From: an uncultured Pirellulaceae bacterium | Lineage (GTDB): Bacteria > Planctomycetota > Planctomycetia > Pirellulales > Pirellulaceae | Direction: 5' to 3' | Length of the DNA: 47,885 nucleotides | Assembly: GCA_934278005.1 (NCBI GenBank) | Contig: CAKQWG010000003.1 | Location: forward strand, 1 to 47,885 | In this document: positions 27,601 through 36,117 of the stretch, one piece after another | Layout: every line of letters starts with the position of its first letter | Numbering within the stretch: the stretch's first letter is position 1 | The notes under the pieces: model-generated | Database searches by the model: none | What the model was told of the DNA's origin: nothing | What the model saw: the letters and a program-made list of their open reading frames with translations, nothing else | Program-made: the position numbers and the translations under genes

Positions 27601-30600
27601 AGCCGCTCAGCCATTACGTTGAATCGCTGCGACTGGACGAGGAATACAGCTATATCCTCCAACGGGTGCACGCACAGAAGTATCCTGGCAACCGCTTGTC
27701 GCAACCCAGCCTGTTGATCTTCCCTTGGGAGGTTTCCGTGACCGAGAGCGCCCGGCAGGATGCGGAACTTGGAGATGCTATGCCGCGCTCCGCCGAGCCG
27801 GCTGCACCGCCGATGCAGATGAAGGCTGAAGCCGAAGGGCAGACGCAGAGTCAGCGGCCGGACTGGAAGAGTTTTGATTTCCTGGCCGGCGCTCAGGTGT
27901 TGTTGGCCAATCAGCCCGTGGTCGATGGTGGCCTGAGCGTAGCGGTAGGCGATTGGCAGGGACGCAATAGTATCAGTGTAGTAGTCGTGCATCCCACCTC
28001 GAGCGATTCGCGCAGCGTGGTGCAGGACGCGGGCAAATTGGCGGTACGCGACCAGCGGCTGCGCGAAGCCTTTGATGCAGAGCTGCACCTGTCCCAGGTC
28101 CAAAAGGTCGAAATACTCAAGGCCGGTGAAAAGCGGGTGCTCGGCGATCCCCGCACGCGCAGATTGCAAGCCTACACAACAATCGCTGACGTGTTTCAGT
28201 TGTACAGCACGCTGCTGGCCAATCCCGAGTGGGAAAAGTTTCGCTTTATCATTAACTGGCACGAGCTGTCCGATAAAGAGCGTCGAAAGCACTACAGCGA
28301 AATGGCTTGCCATGAACTGAATTTCTTCCTGTATCATCAGGATCGCCCATTTTTCGATGCGGTAGTAAAACCGCTACTGGCCAATAAACTCGACAAGCAA
28401 TTGGTCGATCTGTGGTTGCTGGGAGAACCTCTCACAGACTACGAACCGCTGTGGCGCATGCAGCGACTCAATACGCTTGAGCGCATCCTGCTAGCCGAGC
28501 GCGCCGAGTCGCGGCGAGCAGGTGTAGAACGCTGGTTGCGAGAGCATCTGCAGGCGCATCCCATGCCGCCCACCGCGCGGCAGCAGCGCTTTGAAATCGC
28601 GTTGCTCAGTTCCGCACTAGCTACTCAGGCTGATGAGTTCGCGGACAATCTCATGACCGAAAATCTAGCCAGCCAACTCAACTATCAACGGGACAGTTCG
28701 GTAGAAAGTCTAAGCATGCTCGGCGGTCATCGCGAAGCTGGCCAGTCCGGCTCAGGTGCAGCGCGTCAATTACGCGAATCGCGTGGGCGAGCGGAGGGAC
28801 TCGCAGAACAGTCCGAAGCCAAGGATAAGTCGTACTTTTTCTCCACTGATCGGTCGGGGCTAGCCCGTCCACAAGATCGCTTTTTCCAAACTCTAGACAA
28901 AACGCGCGAGTGGGCCGAGACGCAGTACTACCATGTGCGCTTGCGCGATCAATCCGCTGCACTCATTCCCCCCAATGCATTCTGGCGAGAATTTTTGAGC
29001 AGCGGTAGCCAGCGATTTCTTCCGCGTGATTTGGATTTGCCCGCCAGCTCACTCAGTGAAGCGCTGTGCGCATTGGCCGTTATCGATCTACCTCTGGCGC
29101 GGCCCGAGCACTCGCTGAGCATCGAAGACGAACAACTGGTCTTCGCCAGCGATGCGGCAGCAGTTGTATTTATGGAGAGCATCGAGCCTACGGGTGAAAC
29201 AGCTACGGGTGAAACAGAATCCGGCAAGTCTCAGGCTCAGAAGTCAGTCTTGGTGGGACAAGATATTTATCTAAACAGTCCCAGCACGGACCAGCAGAGC
29301 GATAAACCGCTGGGGAACACAGCGCTGTTGCGTGGCACGGCTTACCGTGCCAACGTGGTCGTTACGAATCCCACCAGCGGCCAGCAGCGCGTGCAGGTCT
29401 TGACACAGCTTCCAGCGGGTTCGCTGCCGCTGGCCGGCAGCAAGCTCACGCGAAGCACGGCTATCGAGTTGGCTCCCTATAGCACTAGCCAAGTCCAGTA
29501 TGTGTTCTATTTTCCAAGAGCAGGCGAGTTTGCGCACTATGGCGCTCAAATCAGCGATCAAGCCACGCACTTGGCCGATACGCCAGCCCAAAACTATCGC
29601 GTGCTAGATGAACCTGAGTCGGTCGACGAGACTACTTGGAGCTTCGTGGCGGATTGGGGGACCGACGCTCAAGTGCTGGCCTTTCTGCAGTCCGCCAATC
29701 TGCAGCGCATCGAACTATCGCGCATCGCCTTTCGTATGCAGAACGAAGAATTCTATCGACAAGTCATCGAATTGCTCTCGGCAAGTGGGCTCTACGAGCC
29801 GAGCCTGTGGGCCTATTCGGTGCTGCATGCCGATGCCCCAGTCATTGCCGAATTGATCTACAATCGTCCAGAATTCATCGCCCGATTGGGAGCCGCTCTG
29901 GCCAGCCCGTTGGTCGACGTCGATCCGCGGCAGCAGATGAGCTACGAACATTTGGACTACAAGCCATTGGTTGTGGCGCGCATCCATCGGCTGGGCCGCG
30001 AGCAGGTAATTCTCAATCCTAGCCTGCAGCAACAGTATTTAGCGCTGCTGGACATTATCGCTCATCAACCCCAAGTCACCAACGACCAGCGTCTGCAGTT
30101 GTGCTACTATCTGCTGTTGCAGAACCGTATAGAAGAGGCCTTGAACTGGTTCGCCCGGACCGACAAGCAGTCGTTGGCGACGCAGATTCAATACGATTAC
30201 TTTGACGCCTATCTGGACTTCTATCGCGGCGAGTACGCGCACGCGGCCGAAGTCGCTCGGCGCTATGCCGAATATCCAGTGCCGCGCTGGGCCGATATGT
30301 TTGCGCAAATAGTTCAGCAGTTCGAGCAACATCAGCAACTGCTCGCTGGCGGCGCTCCAACAGTCGCAACCGACGTCGAAGTTAGCACCTCGGCCGAGCA
30401 GGGTCTGCTGAGCGATGCGCGTGAGCAGCAGTTATCCGCGCAGGCAAATCAGACCGCCAGCCTGGACCTTGAGGTGCGAGACGGCGAGATAAGCGTTCGC
30501 TATCGCAACCTGGAAGCTGTGCAGGTCAACTATTACTTAATGGACATCGAGCTGCTGTTCAGTCGCAATCCATTTGTATCCCAGGCCAGCGACCGGGTCC

Positions 30601-31028
30601 CAGCTATACGACCTAACTTGAGCGAGACCGTCAAATTTGACGGCAGCGACGCGGTGGCTAAGATCGAACTGCCCGAAGTCATGCGCAATCGCAACGTGTT
30701 GGTAGAGGCCACAGCGGCTGGTATCTCGCGCAGCGTGTGGTTGACGGCCAGTTCACTTGTGGTCAGTCTGGCCGAGCCGGCCGGCAGGTTACAAGTGCTC
30801 AGTCAGTCCGGCAGGTCGCCCGTGGCGGCCGCGTATGTGAAAGTCTTTGCGCGACACAGCGATGGCTCGGTGCGGTTCCTCAAGGATGGCTACACCGATC
30901 TAAACGGCAATTTTGACTATGCATCGCTCAGCACATCCGACTTAGACACCGCTCAGCGGCTGGCCATTTTAGTGCTCGACGACACGCTTGGCGCCGTCGT
31001 CCGCGAAGCCGTCGTCCCCACGCGTTGA
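24693..31028 (+). CDS. Giant secreted protein, alpha-2-macroglobulin-like
   Basis: A 2111-residue protein with an excellent ribosome site (GGAGA six bases before ATG) and a short basic N-terminus with a weak hydrophobic stretch ending near IHGQQ, read here as a signal peptide. The first 400 residues are helical. From about 410 several beta-sandwich regions resemble MG domains of alpha-2-macroglobulins (SWIVDLLGG with RALIHKGRLVAMERL; VDRQSLVAGTQASLAIRARL). A region around 1540-1640 (YRANVVVTNPTSGQQRVQV, VQYVFYFPRAGEFAHY) recurs in large planctomycete proteins of this type. Helical TPR-like stretches (about 1690-1880) and a last beta-domain complete it. I see no thioester motif (C-x-E-Q), so covalent trapping of proteases is unlikely. 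Function is unknown; an envelope or extracellular role is inferred. Confidence 0.78.
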   Translation: MCRFRSKILRTILMATAGIAGQGSGMIHGQQTIGFIEKFALAPDRRPLLEELIPGTADHFYFTALHYQTSGEIAQARSVLEAWRTKFGATQPVNDMFARQQLLEYATQPQQTLEFLKRELGLQLNHAAPSHDRAASLPVQLDNGQIELDKLIEQALAQDPSLSQIETGALPLVLHRPLSTAQLRAVLGRLDRADVPGVVKAIAKELKLQDSPGFGASPIHSLLTLQQLEELVALMPDLLQNDSFVRAVAARLAPAEGASLSDKAEMRGYLDRLRSWTERLPASQNSFKALVLGNLLRLDLSEDKYDRGLFIEYLKLPRAADYYEPRRLGNIGGALTQLDFSLQPQVSLPPMGNDSDLIRRYLEHFFQSDDNVDDFAPYLKREFLDRVYAQTKILYGLGDSATWYAKLTPSEQQELRQRVELRFAPHNAHRFAIDAAVSLQVELKNVDQLLVKIYDINLHNYYRNNTQPLSTDIDLDGLIPNQQRQLKFSQSAQLRHTEKIDFPEFVGRGSWIVDLLGGGQRSRALIHKGRLVAMERLGDAGHVFEILDETGAKLPDAHIEVDGRRFAPDDQGKIVLPYAEHSVSRQILLVKDSFASPLTITHHSESYELQTGFMVDRQSLVAGTQASLAIRARLSCNGQPINSRLLEQAKLSIVATDADGISTTQVIESLELDDAGELVHSFLVPQRLRQLSLTLSGRVTNRSRNQQDPVSSTFVLNCNGIQDSAQIADFYLRHTLHGYRLLVLGRNGEPIARLPISLALKLRQLTNPQHFTLATDADGGVDLGQLENVTDVTLSASDIQSVTFSLQRFHRSWPAMVQLGIDETFELPLGTETAPREIFTLVEVRRGVPTANLEGHLTLHEGSLRLAALPAGDFQLQDHITGQRVRIVVGDAQRRENWIAAPHRLLQASTNKPVLIREAKIEDGQLIVRIDGADAATRVHVIADPLMPSVLRGGQLQLPHLPLAARGLPEPLSHYVESLRLDEEYSYILQRVHAQKYPGNRLSQPSLLIFPWEVSVTESARQDAELGDAMPRSAEPAAPPMQMKAEAEGQTQSQRPDWKSFDFLAGAQVLLANQPVVDGGLSVAVGDWQGRNSISVVVVHPTSSDSRSVVQDAGKLAVRDQRLREAFDAELHLSQVQKVEILKAGEKRVLGDPRTRRLQAYTTIADVFQLYSTLLANPEWEKFRFIINWHELSDKERRKHYSEMACHELNFFLYHQDRPFFDAVVKPLLANKLDKQLVDLWLLGEPLTDYEPLWRMQRLNTLERILLAERAESRRAGVERWLREHLQAHPMPPTARQQRFEIALLSSALATQADEFADNLMTENLASQLNYQRDSSVESLSMLGGHREAGQSGSGAARQLRESRGRAEGLAEQSEAKDKSYFFSTDRSGLARPQDRFFQTLDKTREWAETQYYHVRLRDQSAALIPPNAFWREFLSSGSQRFLPRDLDLPASSLSEALCALAVIDLPLARPEHSLSIEDEQLVFASDAAAVVFMESIEPTGETATGETESGKSQAQKSVLVGQDIYLNSPSTDQQSDKPLGNTALLRGTAYRANVVVTNPTSGQQRVQVLTQLPAGSLPLAGSKLTRSTAIELAPYSTSQVQYVFYFPRAGEFAHYGAQISDQATHLADTPAQNYRVLDEPESVDETTWSFVADWGTDAQVLAFLQSANLQRIELSRIAFRMQNEEFYRQVIELLSASGLYEPSLWAYSVLHADAPVIAELIYNRPEFIARLGAALASPLVDVDPRQQMSYEHLDYKPLVVARIHRLGREQVILNPSLQQQYLALLDIIAHQPQVTNDQRLQLCYYLLLQNRIEEALNWFARTDKQSLATQIQYDYFDAYLDFYRGEYAHAAEVARRYAEYPVPRWADMFAQIVQQFEQHQQLLAGGAPTVATDVEVSTSAEQGLLSDAREQQLSAQANQTASLDLEVRDGEISVRYRNLEAVQVNYYLMDIELLFSRNPFVSQASDRVPAIRPNLSETVKFDGSDAVAKIELPEVMRNRNVLVEATAAGISRSVWLTASSLVVSLAEPAGRLQVLSQSGRSPVAAAYVKVFARHSDGSVRFLKDGYTDLNGNFDYASLSTSDLDTAQRLAILVLDDTLGAVVREAVVPTR

Positions 31029-31032
31029 GCCC

Positions 31033-31107
31033 AGTGTGGCCCGACGCTCCGCGTCGGTCTTCCCTCCCCATCCAATCTTCAGTGTGGCCCGACGCTCCGC
31101 GTCGGTC
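31033..31107 (+). repeat. REP-like hairpin family C, two direct copies
   Basis: Two identical 27-base copies (31033-31059 and 31081-31107) consist of the tag AGTGTGGC, then the hairpin CCGACGC-TCC-GCGTCGG and TC. The first begins four bases after the stop codon of the giant gene. A third copy lies reversed at 36118-36142. Confidence 0.85.
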
Positions 31108-31138
31108 CGCGATCAGTAGATAGTTGGGCCGTGCCGTC

Positions 31139-31164
31139 GCCTGCGCAGGCCGATGTGCATCGGC
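31139..31164. repeat. Adjacent palindromes between convergent genes
   Basis: A perfect 12-base palindrome GCCTGCGCAGGC (31139-31150) overlaps a hairpin GCCGAT-GTGC-ATCGGC (31149-31164). They lie between the family C and D repeats, in the gap between two convergent genes. They may help to end transcription from either side, although no T run follows. Confidence 0.45.
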
Positions 31165-31204
31165 ACCCCGCGCATTAGTAGAAACATCAGACACAGCAGT
31201 ATGT

Positions 31205-31231
31205 GCGGCGCGGCGCGCCGAGCCACACTAC
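31205..31231 (-). repeat. REP-like hairpin family D
   Basis: Read on the minus strand: the tag AGTGTGGC (shared with family C), then CGGCGC-GCC-GCGCCG. The stem sequence differs from family C at several positions but is fully paired. It lies eight bases after the stop codon of the HEAT-repeat gene, which is transcribed in the same direction. Confidence 0.7.
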
Positions 31232-31239
31232 CGTGCCGT

Positions 31240-33144
31240 TTATAAGCCGGCTTTGTTGAGCATGGCTTGCGCCTCGGCGTCGTCTTTGAGCTTCGCACCG
31301 ATCTGCTTGGCGGCGGCTTTGGCCTCCTCGCGGATGCCAGCGGACTGAGCAGCCTTAAGCGCGATCTCCAGCGTGCCGCGACTGGGGTAACGCTGTAGTA
31401 CATCCAGCACCATCTTGCGCTCGTTGTCCCGCTTGCAGGCTTGCATGGCTGCGGCACACATCTCCACGCGCTCCTCTTCGGACATGACGAATTGTCGCGC
31501 GATGCGGATGTAGCCACTCATGGCACGGACCTGGAACTTATCGGCCGGTCCGCTGGTAGCCAGCTTTAGCAGTACGGGAGCCGCATCGGCTGTCATCCAG
31601 CTTCCCATGAGACGACTGCTGGTATCTTTGAGGGCTTCGTCATCCCCGGCCGCGTAGCCAGCCAACGTTTGGAGAGCTTGTGGCCCGCCCATGCTGCCCA
31701 GGATTTCCAAGATGGAGACTTGCACAGCCGGCGAGGCGTCCTGCATGGCTTTGGAAAGTTGTGCAGCGGTGGCTTCGCGGTCTGGCATACGCACAGCAGC
31801 CGTCTTTAGCGCCGTCGCGGCCGCGGTGGCATCTTGACTGTGTTTAGGCGAGACAGCTTGCGAGATTACAATTTCTAGACGCTCGGGAGCCACGGTGCGT
31901 CCCAGTGACTCCAAGGCTGCGTGGCGAACGCCAGGGCGCGAGCTGTCGAGGGCTTTGATCAGCGCGTCGGTAGCTTCGATGCGGCGCAGCCCTACGACTT
32001 CGATCAGCAGTTGTGCGTCGACGTTGCCTTGTGCCTGAGGCAGACGGGCAACGATCTCTTGATTAACGGCTTCATCTGGAATGTTTACCAAAGCGGCCTT
32101 CACCGGCGCGATCAAGTCCTCCGATTCGGTGGCCACCTTGAGCAGCGGCGCTACGCAGGAAGCGTCGCCGGTGCGACCGATGGCGTCGATGGCAGCCACG
32201 CGAACTTCTTTCGAAGTGGCATTGGCGGCAAGTTCAACGATGGTTTGCACGTCGACCGTGCCAGGCATATCGGCTAGGGCTTGAACGAACAGCGGAGCCC
32301 GCTCCGGGCTGGCAGAGGCCACCTCAGCCAACAGCGCTGTAGCCAGCTCTTGACTGGGAATCTCGCGCGCGGTCTGCAGCGCGACGTGGAACAGCTTTCG
32401 CTCCGGCGAATGCAGCGACTCGACCAACAACGGAATTCCCGCAGCGCCGCGAGCCATGATGGCACCGCGCGTGGCTTCTACAATCCTCTGTGTGGGCAAC
32501 TCAGCTTGGCGGACTTGGTCACAGATCTCAGCCGCGAGCTCTGCGTCGCCTGCCTGAAGAGCTTGCTCCGCACACACAACACAGGCGGCTGCTGCCTCAG
32601 AGCGAACTTGCGGCTGCTCACTAGCCAACGCGGCACGCAGTGCTGCAGTCGCCTCAGGACCAGCGATCTTGCCAAGCGCATAAGCTGCAGCCACGGCAAC
32701 TTGCGGATCGTCCGCTTGCAGTTGGGCCGTCAGCATCTCCACGGCAGCCTGATCACCGCGGACACCGAGCGAGTGGATGGCACCGATGAGCAGGTTACCT
32801 GAGAGCGATTCGCAGGCGGTGCGCAGTGCAGCATTGGCTTCGCTGCCTGGAATGGCTTCCAGAGCAATGCGCGTCCAGGATGCCAATTCGGGGTCGGATA
32901 GCAACTTGGCCAGTTCAGGTATAGCGGCCTCTGAGCCGTAGACGGTCAGTCGCTTGCAGGCCATGGCTTTATCAGCGCGCGGCGCATCGCCGTCGGCCAA
33001 GATGGCGATCAACTTGGACTCATCGGTCAGTTTGTCGACCTGGGCAAGACATTGTGGAGCGCTGGTGCCCAACGCGATCGTAAACGCCAACAATAGCGCA
33101 GCCAGTCGAGAGCTGGCCAGGTGAAATTTCTGAAGGTATTGCAT
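31240..33144 (-). CDS. Secreted HEAT-repeat protein
   Basis: A 634-residue protein with a signal peptide (about 1-35, LAALLLAFTIALGTSAPQCLAQ). The remainder is built of about 12-15 HEAT-like helical repeats of 30-40 residues. Clear examples are DDPQVAVAAAYALGKIAGPE, SKEVRVAAIDAIGRTGD and RPGVRHAALESLGRT, with the pattern Asp/Pro-x-Val-Arg-x-x-Ala-x-x-Ala-Leu-Gly. Such solenoids bind proteins or membranes; many planctomycete examples are secreted and of unknown role. No enzymatic domain is visible. The gene is convergent with the giant A2M-like gene. A 32-base tandem repeat array lies just upstream of the start, and no clear ribosome site is seen. Confidence 0.85.
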   Translation of the reverse strand: MQYLQKFHLASSRLAALLLAFTIALGTSAPQCLAQVDKLTDESKLIAILADGDAPRADKAMACKRLTVYGSEAAIPELAKLLSDPELASWTRIALEAIPGSEANAALRTACESLSGNLLIGAIHSLGVRGDQAAVEMLTAQLQADDPQVAVAAAYALGKIAGPEATAALRAALASEQPQVRSEAAAACVVCAEQALQAGDAELAAEICDQVRQAELPTQRIVEATRGAIMARGAAGIPLLVESLHSPERKLFHVALQTAREIPSQELATALLAEVASASPERAPLFVQALADMPGTVDVQTIVELAANATSKEVRVAAIDAIGRTGDASCVAPLLKVATESEDLIAPVKAALVNIPDEAVNQEIVARLPQAQGNVDAQLLIEVVGLRRIEATDALIKALDSSRPGVRHAALESLGRTVAPERLEIVISQAVSPKHSQDATAAATALKTAAVRMPDREATAAQLSKAMQDASPAVQVSILEILGSMGGPQALQTLAGYAAGDDEALKDTSSRLMGSWMTADAAPVLLKLATSGPADKFQVRAMSGYIRIARQFVMSEEERVEMCAAAMQACKRDNERKMVLDVLQRYPSRGTLEIALKAAQSAGIREEAKAAAKQIGAKLKDDAEAQAMLNKAGL

Positions 33145-33203
33145 CGAGGTATCAACTTAAATTTGGGTGAATGAAGGAATGTGTTTCTTACAGTGATTGG
33201 TCC

Positions 33204-33425
33204 ACAGTCGCCCGGCCGCTCCGTCGGTCGGTACCATAGTCGCCCGGCCGCTCCGTCGGTCGGTACCATAGTCGCCCGACAGCTCCGTCGGTCGGTACCA
33301 TAGTCGCCCGGCCGCTCCGCCGGTCGGTTCAACACTCGCCCGGCCGCTCCGCCGGTCGGTACCATAGTCGCCAGGCCGCTCCGCCGGTCGGTTCAACACT
33401 CGCCCGACCGCTCCGCCGGTCGGTA
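33204..33425. repeat. Tandem array of seven 32-base hairpin units (family E)
   Basis: Seven units with exact 32-base period start at 33204, 33236, 33268, 33300, 33332, 33364 and 33396 (the last slightly short). The core is CCGGC-CGCTCC-GCCGG. Unit 3 has CCGAC-AGCTCC-GTCGG, a compensatory change at the fourth stem position. Link sequences alternate between ATAGTCGC and ACACTCGC, so the array seems to have grown by duplication of single and paired units. It lies 60 bases upstream of the HEAT gene start. No unique spacers are present. Confidence 0.88.
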
Positions 33426-33517
33426 TGCCAGGCCGAAACGTGGGAGACGTGCGGCGAATATGTGCAGTAACTAAAGCCCTGTACCCGCGGAAACAGCTAG
33501 GGTTGGCTAGGCTGCGG

Positions 33518-33544
33518 CGCTACTCACGCGGAGCGAGTGGCGAC
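33518..33544 (-). repeat. REP-like hairpin family F
   Basis: Read on the minus strand: GTCGCC, then ACTC-GC-TCC-GC-GT-GAGT, a hairpin with a two-base bulge on the 3' side and the loop TCC shared with families B, C and E. It lies 18 bases after the stop codon of the Gfo/Idh gene, in the same direction. Confidence 0.6.
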
Positions 33545-33562
33545 GTTAAATGGGCCTTTGGT

Positions 33563-34849
33563 CTAGATGCGATAGGGTGCCCGCAGGGCTTCGGAGCGCA
33601 GGCGATTGGCCTCGGCGTCGTCGACGAACTCCATCTTGTCGGTGTCTAGATTGACTTGACGATCCAGGAACAACGCTACGTTGGCGGCGTGGCACGCGAT
33701 GTGGGCTCGCGCGGCCGCTTCGGCGTTGCCCTTGGGCTGGCTGCGAGTCTTGACACTATCCAGGAAATCGCGGACGTGGAATGTGGCTGGGTAACCGCCA
33801 ACTTCCTCGACGGTCCGGCCAGCGAGCAATTCGGGCGAACTGAGCACCATCTTGCCACTGTCGCCAGCTTCAACCCAACCCGTTTCGCCTTCAAAGCGGA
33901 CGGGGCACGAGCCGAGTGGAATCCAATCCTTCTCGCGGAAGATCAACTGTGTGCCATTGGCATAGGTGCATGCCAGCTCTTCGTTCTCCTTGGCGTTGTA
34001 CTGGACCGGAGGTGGGCAATCGCCCATCGCCCACTGGCACAGATCGACGCAGTGCGAGCCCCATTCCAGCACGCCACCGCCGACCAGACCACCGCCTTTT
34101 TCGAAATTGAAACCGTTTAGATGCTTGGCGTTAAATGGTCGCCAAGCGGCGGGACCAAGGTAGGTGTTCCAGTCGATGACATTCTCTGCTGGGGCAGGTT
34201 CAGCGGGGAGCCAGCCGCTGCTCATGGCCTGCATGCCCATCGGATGCGCGTAGACTTTTTTCAGTTTGCCGAGTTTGCCCGTGCGAGCTAAGTAACAGGC
34301 AAACGCAAAGTGCGGCAGGTTTCGCCGCTGAGTGCCAGCTTGAAAAATCCGGGCAGTGCGGCGCATGGTGTCTGCTAAAGCCAGACTTTGCGCAATGTTT
34401 TTCGTACAGGGCTTTTCACAGTACATATCTTTGCCGGCTTGAGCCGCGGCAACCGCCATGGTGCCATGCCAGTTCGGACCCGTGGCGATTAATACTGCGT
34501 CGATGTCGCTGCGATCGAGCAATTCGCGGAAGTCGCGGATCATGGCGCAGTTCTGATTGCCTTGCTTGTCGTCGACCATCTTTTTGACTGATAGCCGCCG
34601 CTCCTCCTTGATATCGCAGACCGCAGCGAACTGCACGTCGGATTGCTCTAAAAAGCAACTCAGGTCATACGTACCGCGATTGCCGATGCCGATGCCGCCC
34701 ACCACGATGCGTTCGCTGGGAGCAGCAGCTCCATCGCGACCGATGGCCGAACTGGGAATGATCGTGGGCAGTGCAATCGACGCCGCAGCGGTCGAAGCGG
34801 ATATCTTCAAGAAGTTTCTGCGATTCCGCGTTTTGGTAACGGGGGCCAT
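33563..34849 (-). CDS. TAT-exported Gfo/Idh/MocA family oxidoreductase
   Basis: A 428-residue NAD(P)-dependent sugar or inositol dehydrogenase-type protein. I choose the ATG at 34849, which has GGAG six bases upstream; an in-frame start at 34891 lacks a ribosome site. The N-terminus is a twin-arginine signal (NRRNFLK at about 9-15, then an Ala/Ser/Ile-rich stretch), so the folded protein with its cofactor is exported. The nucleotide-binding fold starts with VVGGIGIGNRG, and the family motif EKP is present in YCEKPCTKN. The C-terminal beta-sheet domain contains GGGVLEWGSHCVDLCQW. TAT-exported members of this family are numerous in planctomycetes; substrates are unknown. It is divergent from the class IV aminotransferase. 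Confidence 0.93.
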   Translation of the reverse strand: MAPVTKTRNRRNFLKISASTAAASIALPTIIPSSAIGRDGAAAPSERIVVGGIGIGNRGTYDLSCFLEQSDVQFAAVCDIKEERRLSVKKMVDDKQGNQNCAMIRDFRELLDRSDIDAVLIATGPNWHGTMAVAAAQAGKDMYCEKPCTKNIAQSLALADTMRRTARIFQAGTQRRNLPHFAFACYLARTGKLGKLKKVYAHPMGMQAMSSGWLPAEPAPAENVIDWNTYLGPAAWRPFNAKHLNGFNFEKGGGLVGGGVLEWGSHCVDLCQWAMGDCPPPVQYNAKENEELACTYANGTQLIFREKDWIPLGSCPVRFEGETGWVEAGDSGKMVLSSPELLAGRTVEEVGGYPATFHVRDFLDSVKTRSQPKGNAEAAARAHIACHAANVALFLDRQVNLDTDKMEFVDDAEANRLRSEALRAPYRI

Positions 34850-35065
34850 TAGGTGCTCCAAATATTTAGGTGGCGGGAGATGCTCATGCAATGCAATGGC
34901 TCAGACCATAGCTGAAACGATAACAAATTGGCATTGCAGCGGGGCGGGCAATTCTCTGTATCATACCTTAAAATGTTCCCCTACGCGGCTGCCAATTCGA
35001 TCGCCCGAGCTATACTTCGCTCTCGTACCGAACAATCAGCTACCCTATCAATTGAGACGCGCATC

Positions 35066-35977
35066 ATGCAAACTTGGGGAAATCAAGCCACCCAGACGTG
35101 CGACATGCTGCCGCTTGCCATCGACGACATCGGCTTCACGTCAGGGGTCGTCATCGTGGATCGACTGCGGACGCTCGGTGGGGCACTGCGCGACCTGCCA
35201 CAACATGTAACGCGTTTTCAGCAAAGCTGCCGCGCCGTCGGTATTGCACTGCCGTCGAGCGACATACTGCGAGTGCGGGCCGAGCAATGCATGGCAAAGG
35301 AGCGACACCCAAATGGTGAGCAAGACTACGGTCTGATCTTAGTAGCCACGCCGGGAAGAATCAGCGATCCGTCACGCCAACCAACGCTGCTGATGCACAC
35401 CCAGTCGATTCCGTGGAAGCGCTTAGCCCACTGCTACAGCCCGGGCCAGTCGCTGGTAACTTCGACGCATCGCAATGTGCCCGCGGCCTGCTGGTCGCCT
35501 AAGATTAAGACTCGTTCTCGGCTACATTATTATTTGGCGGACCAAGAAGCCCTCACCCGAAGCGGTGATTTGTACGCCGCGGGACTTCTGCTGAGCGAGT
35601 CGGGCTATGTGACGGAGACGTCGTCGGCAAACGTGTTGTTGGTTGAGAGCCAAAGATTGGTCTCGCCGCGGCAGGCCACTATCTTGGACGGAATAAGCCT
35701 CAGCCGAACGCTGCGGTTGGCCGAGCAGTGCGGCATACCTTTCAGCTTCGAAGACATCGACGTAGAGCGCGCCAAGGCCGCCGATGCTATCCTGCTGTGC
35801 GGTTCTACCGGCTGCATTTGGCCAGCGGCTCGGCTGGACGATCGAATCTACGCGACCGATGCTCCGCCAGCGGTGGTCGCGAGTTTAGTCGACGCCTGGA
35901 AGCGAGATGTGGAGCTCGACTTTGTGGCTCAGGCCTGCGAGTTGGCTAGTGCGCCCACGCGGATTGTGGGTTCGTAA
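35066..35977 (+). CDS. Class IV aminotransferase-like PLP enzyme
   Basis: The family includes branched-chain aminotransferase, D-amino-acid aminotransferase and aminodeoxychorismate lyase. I choose the ATG at 35066 because the fold begins just after it (MLPLAIDDIGFTSG corresponds to the usual 'D.G...G' start); 34928 would add unrelated residues. The protein has 303 residues, the normal size. The PLP lysine is probably Lys148 in KIKTRSRLHYYLAD. Other hallmarks are SGYVTETSSANVLLV (the usual G-x-V-T-E-x-x-x-x-N) and ILDGISLSRTLRLAEQ (the usual L-x-G-I-T-R). The phosphate-binding segment ILLCGSTGCIWP is also present. Which amino acid or lyase reaction it serves cannot be told. The ribosome site is weak. 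Confidence 0.85.
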   Translation: MQTWGNQATQTCDMLPLAIDDIGFTSGVVIVDRLRTLGGALRDLPQHVTRFQQSCRAVGIALPSSDILRVRAEQCMAKERHPNGEQDYGLILVATPGRISDPSRQPTLLMHTQSIPWKRLAHCYSPGQSLVTSTHRNVPAACWSPKIKTRSRLHYYLADQEALTRSGDLYAAGLLLSESGYVTETSSANVLLVESQRLVSPRQATILDGISLSRTLRLAEQCGIPFSFEDIDVERAKAADAILLCGSTGCIWPAARLDDRIYATDAPPAVVASLVDAWKRDVELDFVAQACELASAPTRIVGS

Positions 35978-36016
35978 TAATTCGCAATAAGCAGTTCGAT
36001 TTTGCGGCTTGCAAGC

Positions 36017-36039
36017 GAAGCACTACGTGCTAGTGCTTT
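36017..36039 (+). repeat. Hairpin after the aminotransferase gene
   Basis: A 7-bp stem AAGCACT-(ACGTGCT)-AGTGCTT, extended by one G-T pair, is followed by TCTCTC. An alternative inner hairpin AGCAC-TAC-GTGCT uses the same bases. It lies 40 bases after the stop codon and could be a weak terminator or one more REP-like unit. Short tandem repeats (GGAGGTGCA twice, AGAGGAGTGG twice) follow at about 36057-36103. Confidence 0.4.
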
Positions 36040-36117
36040 CTCTCGGCGGTTGGAAGGGAGGTGCAGGGAGGTGCAGGGAAGAGGAGTGGAAGAGGAGTGG
36101 AAGAGGAAAGAAGTTTG

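Noticed and set aside
33027..33399. Open frames with repeated GDYGTDRRS peptides
   Set aside because: They are translations of the 32-base repeat array; the 32-base period shifts frame between units and no start signal exists.
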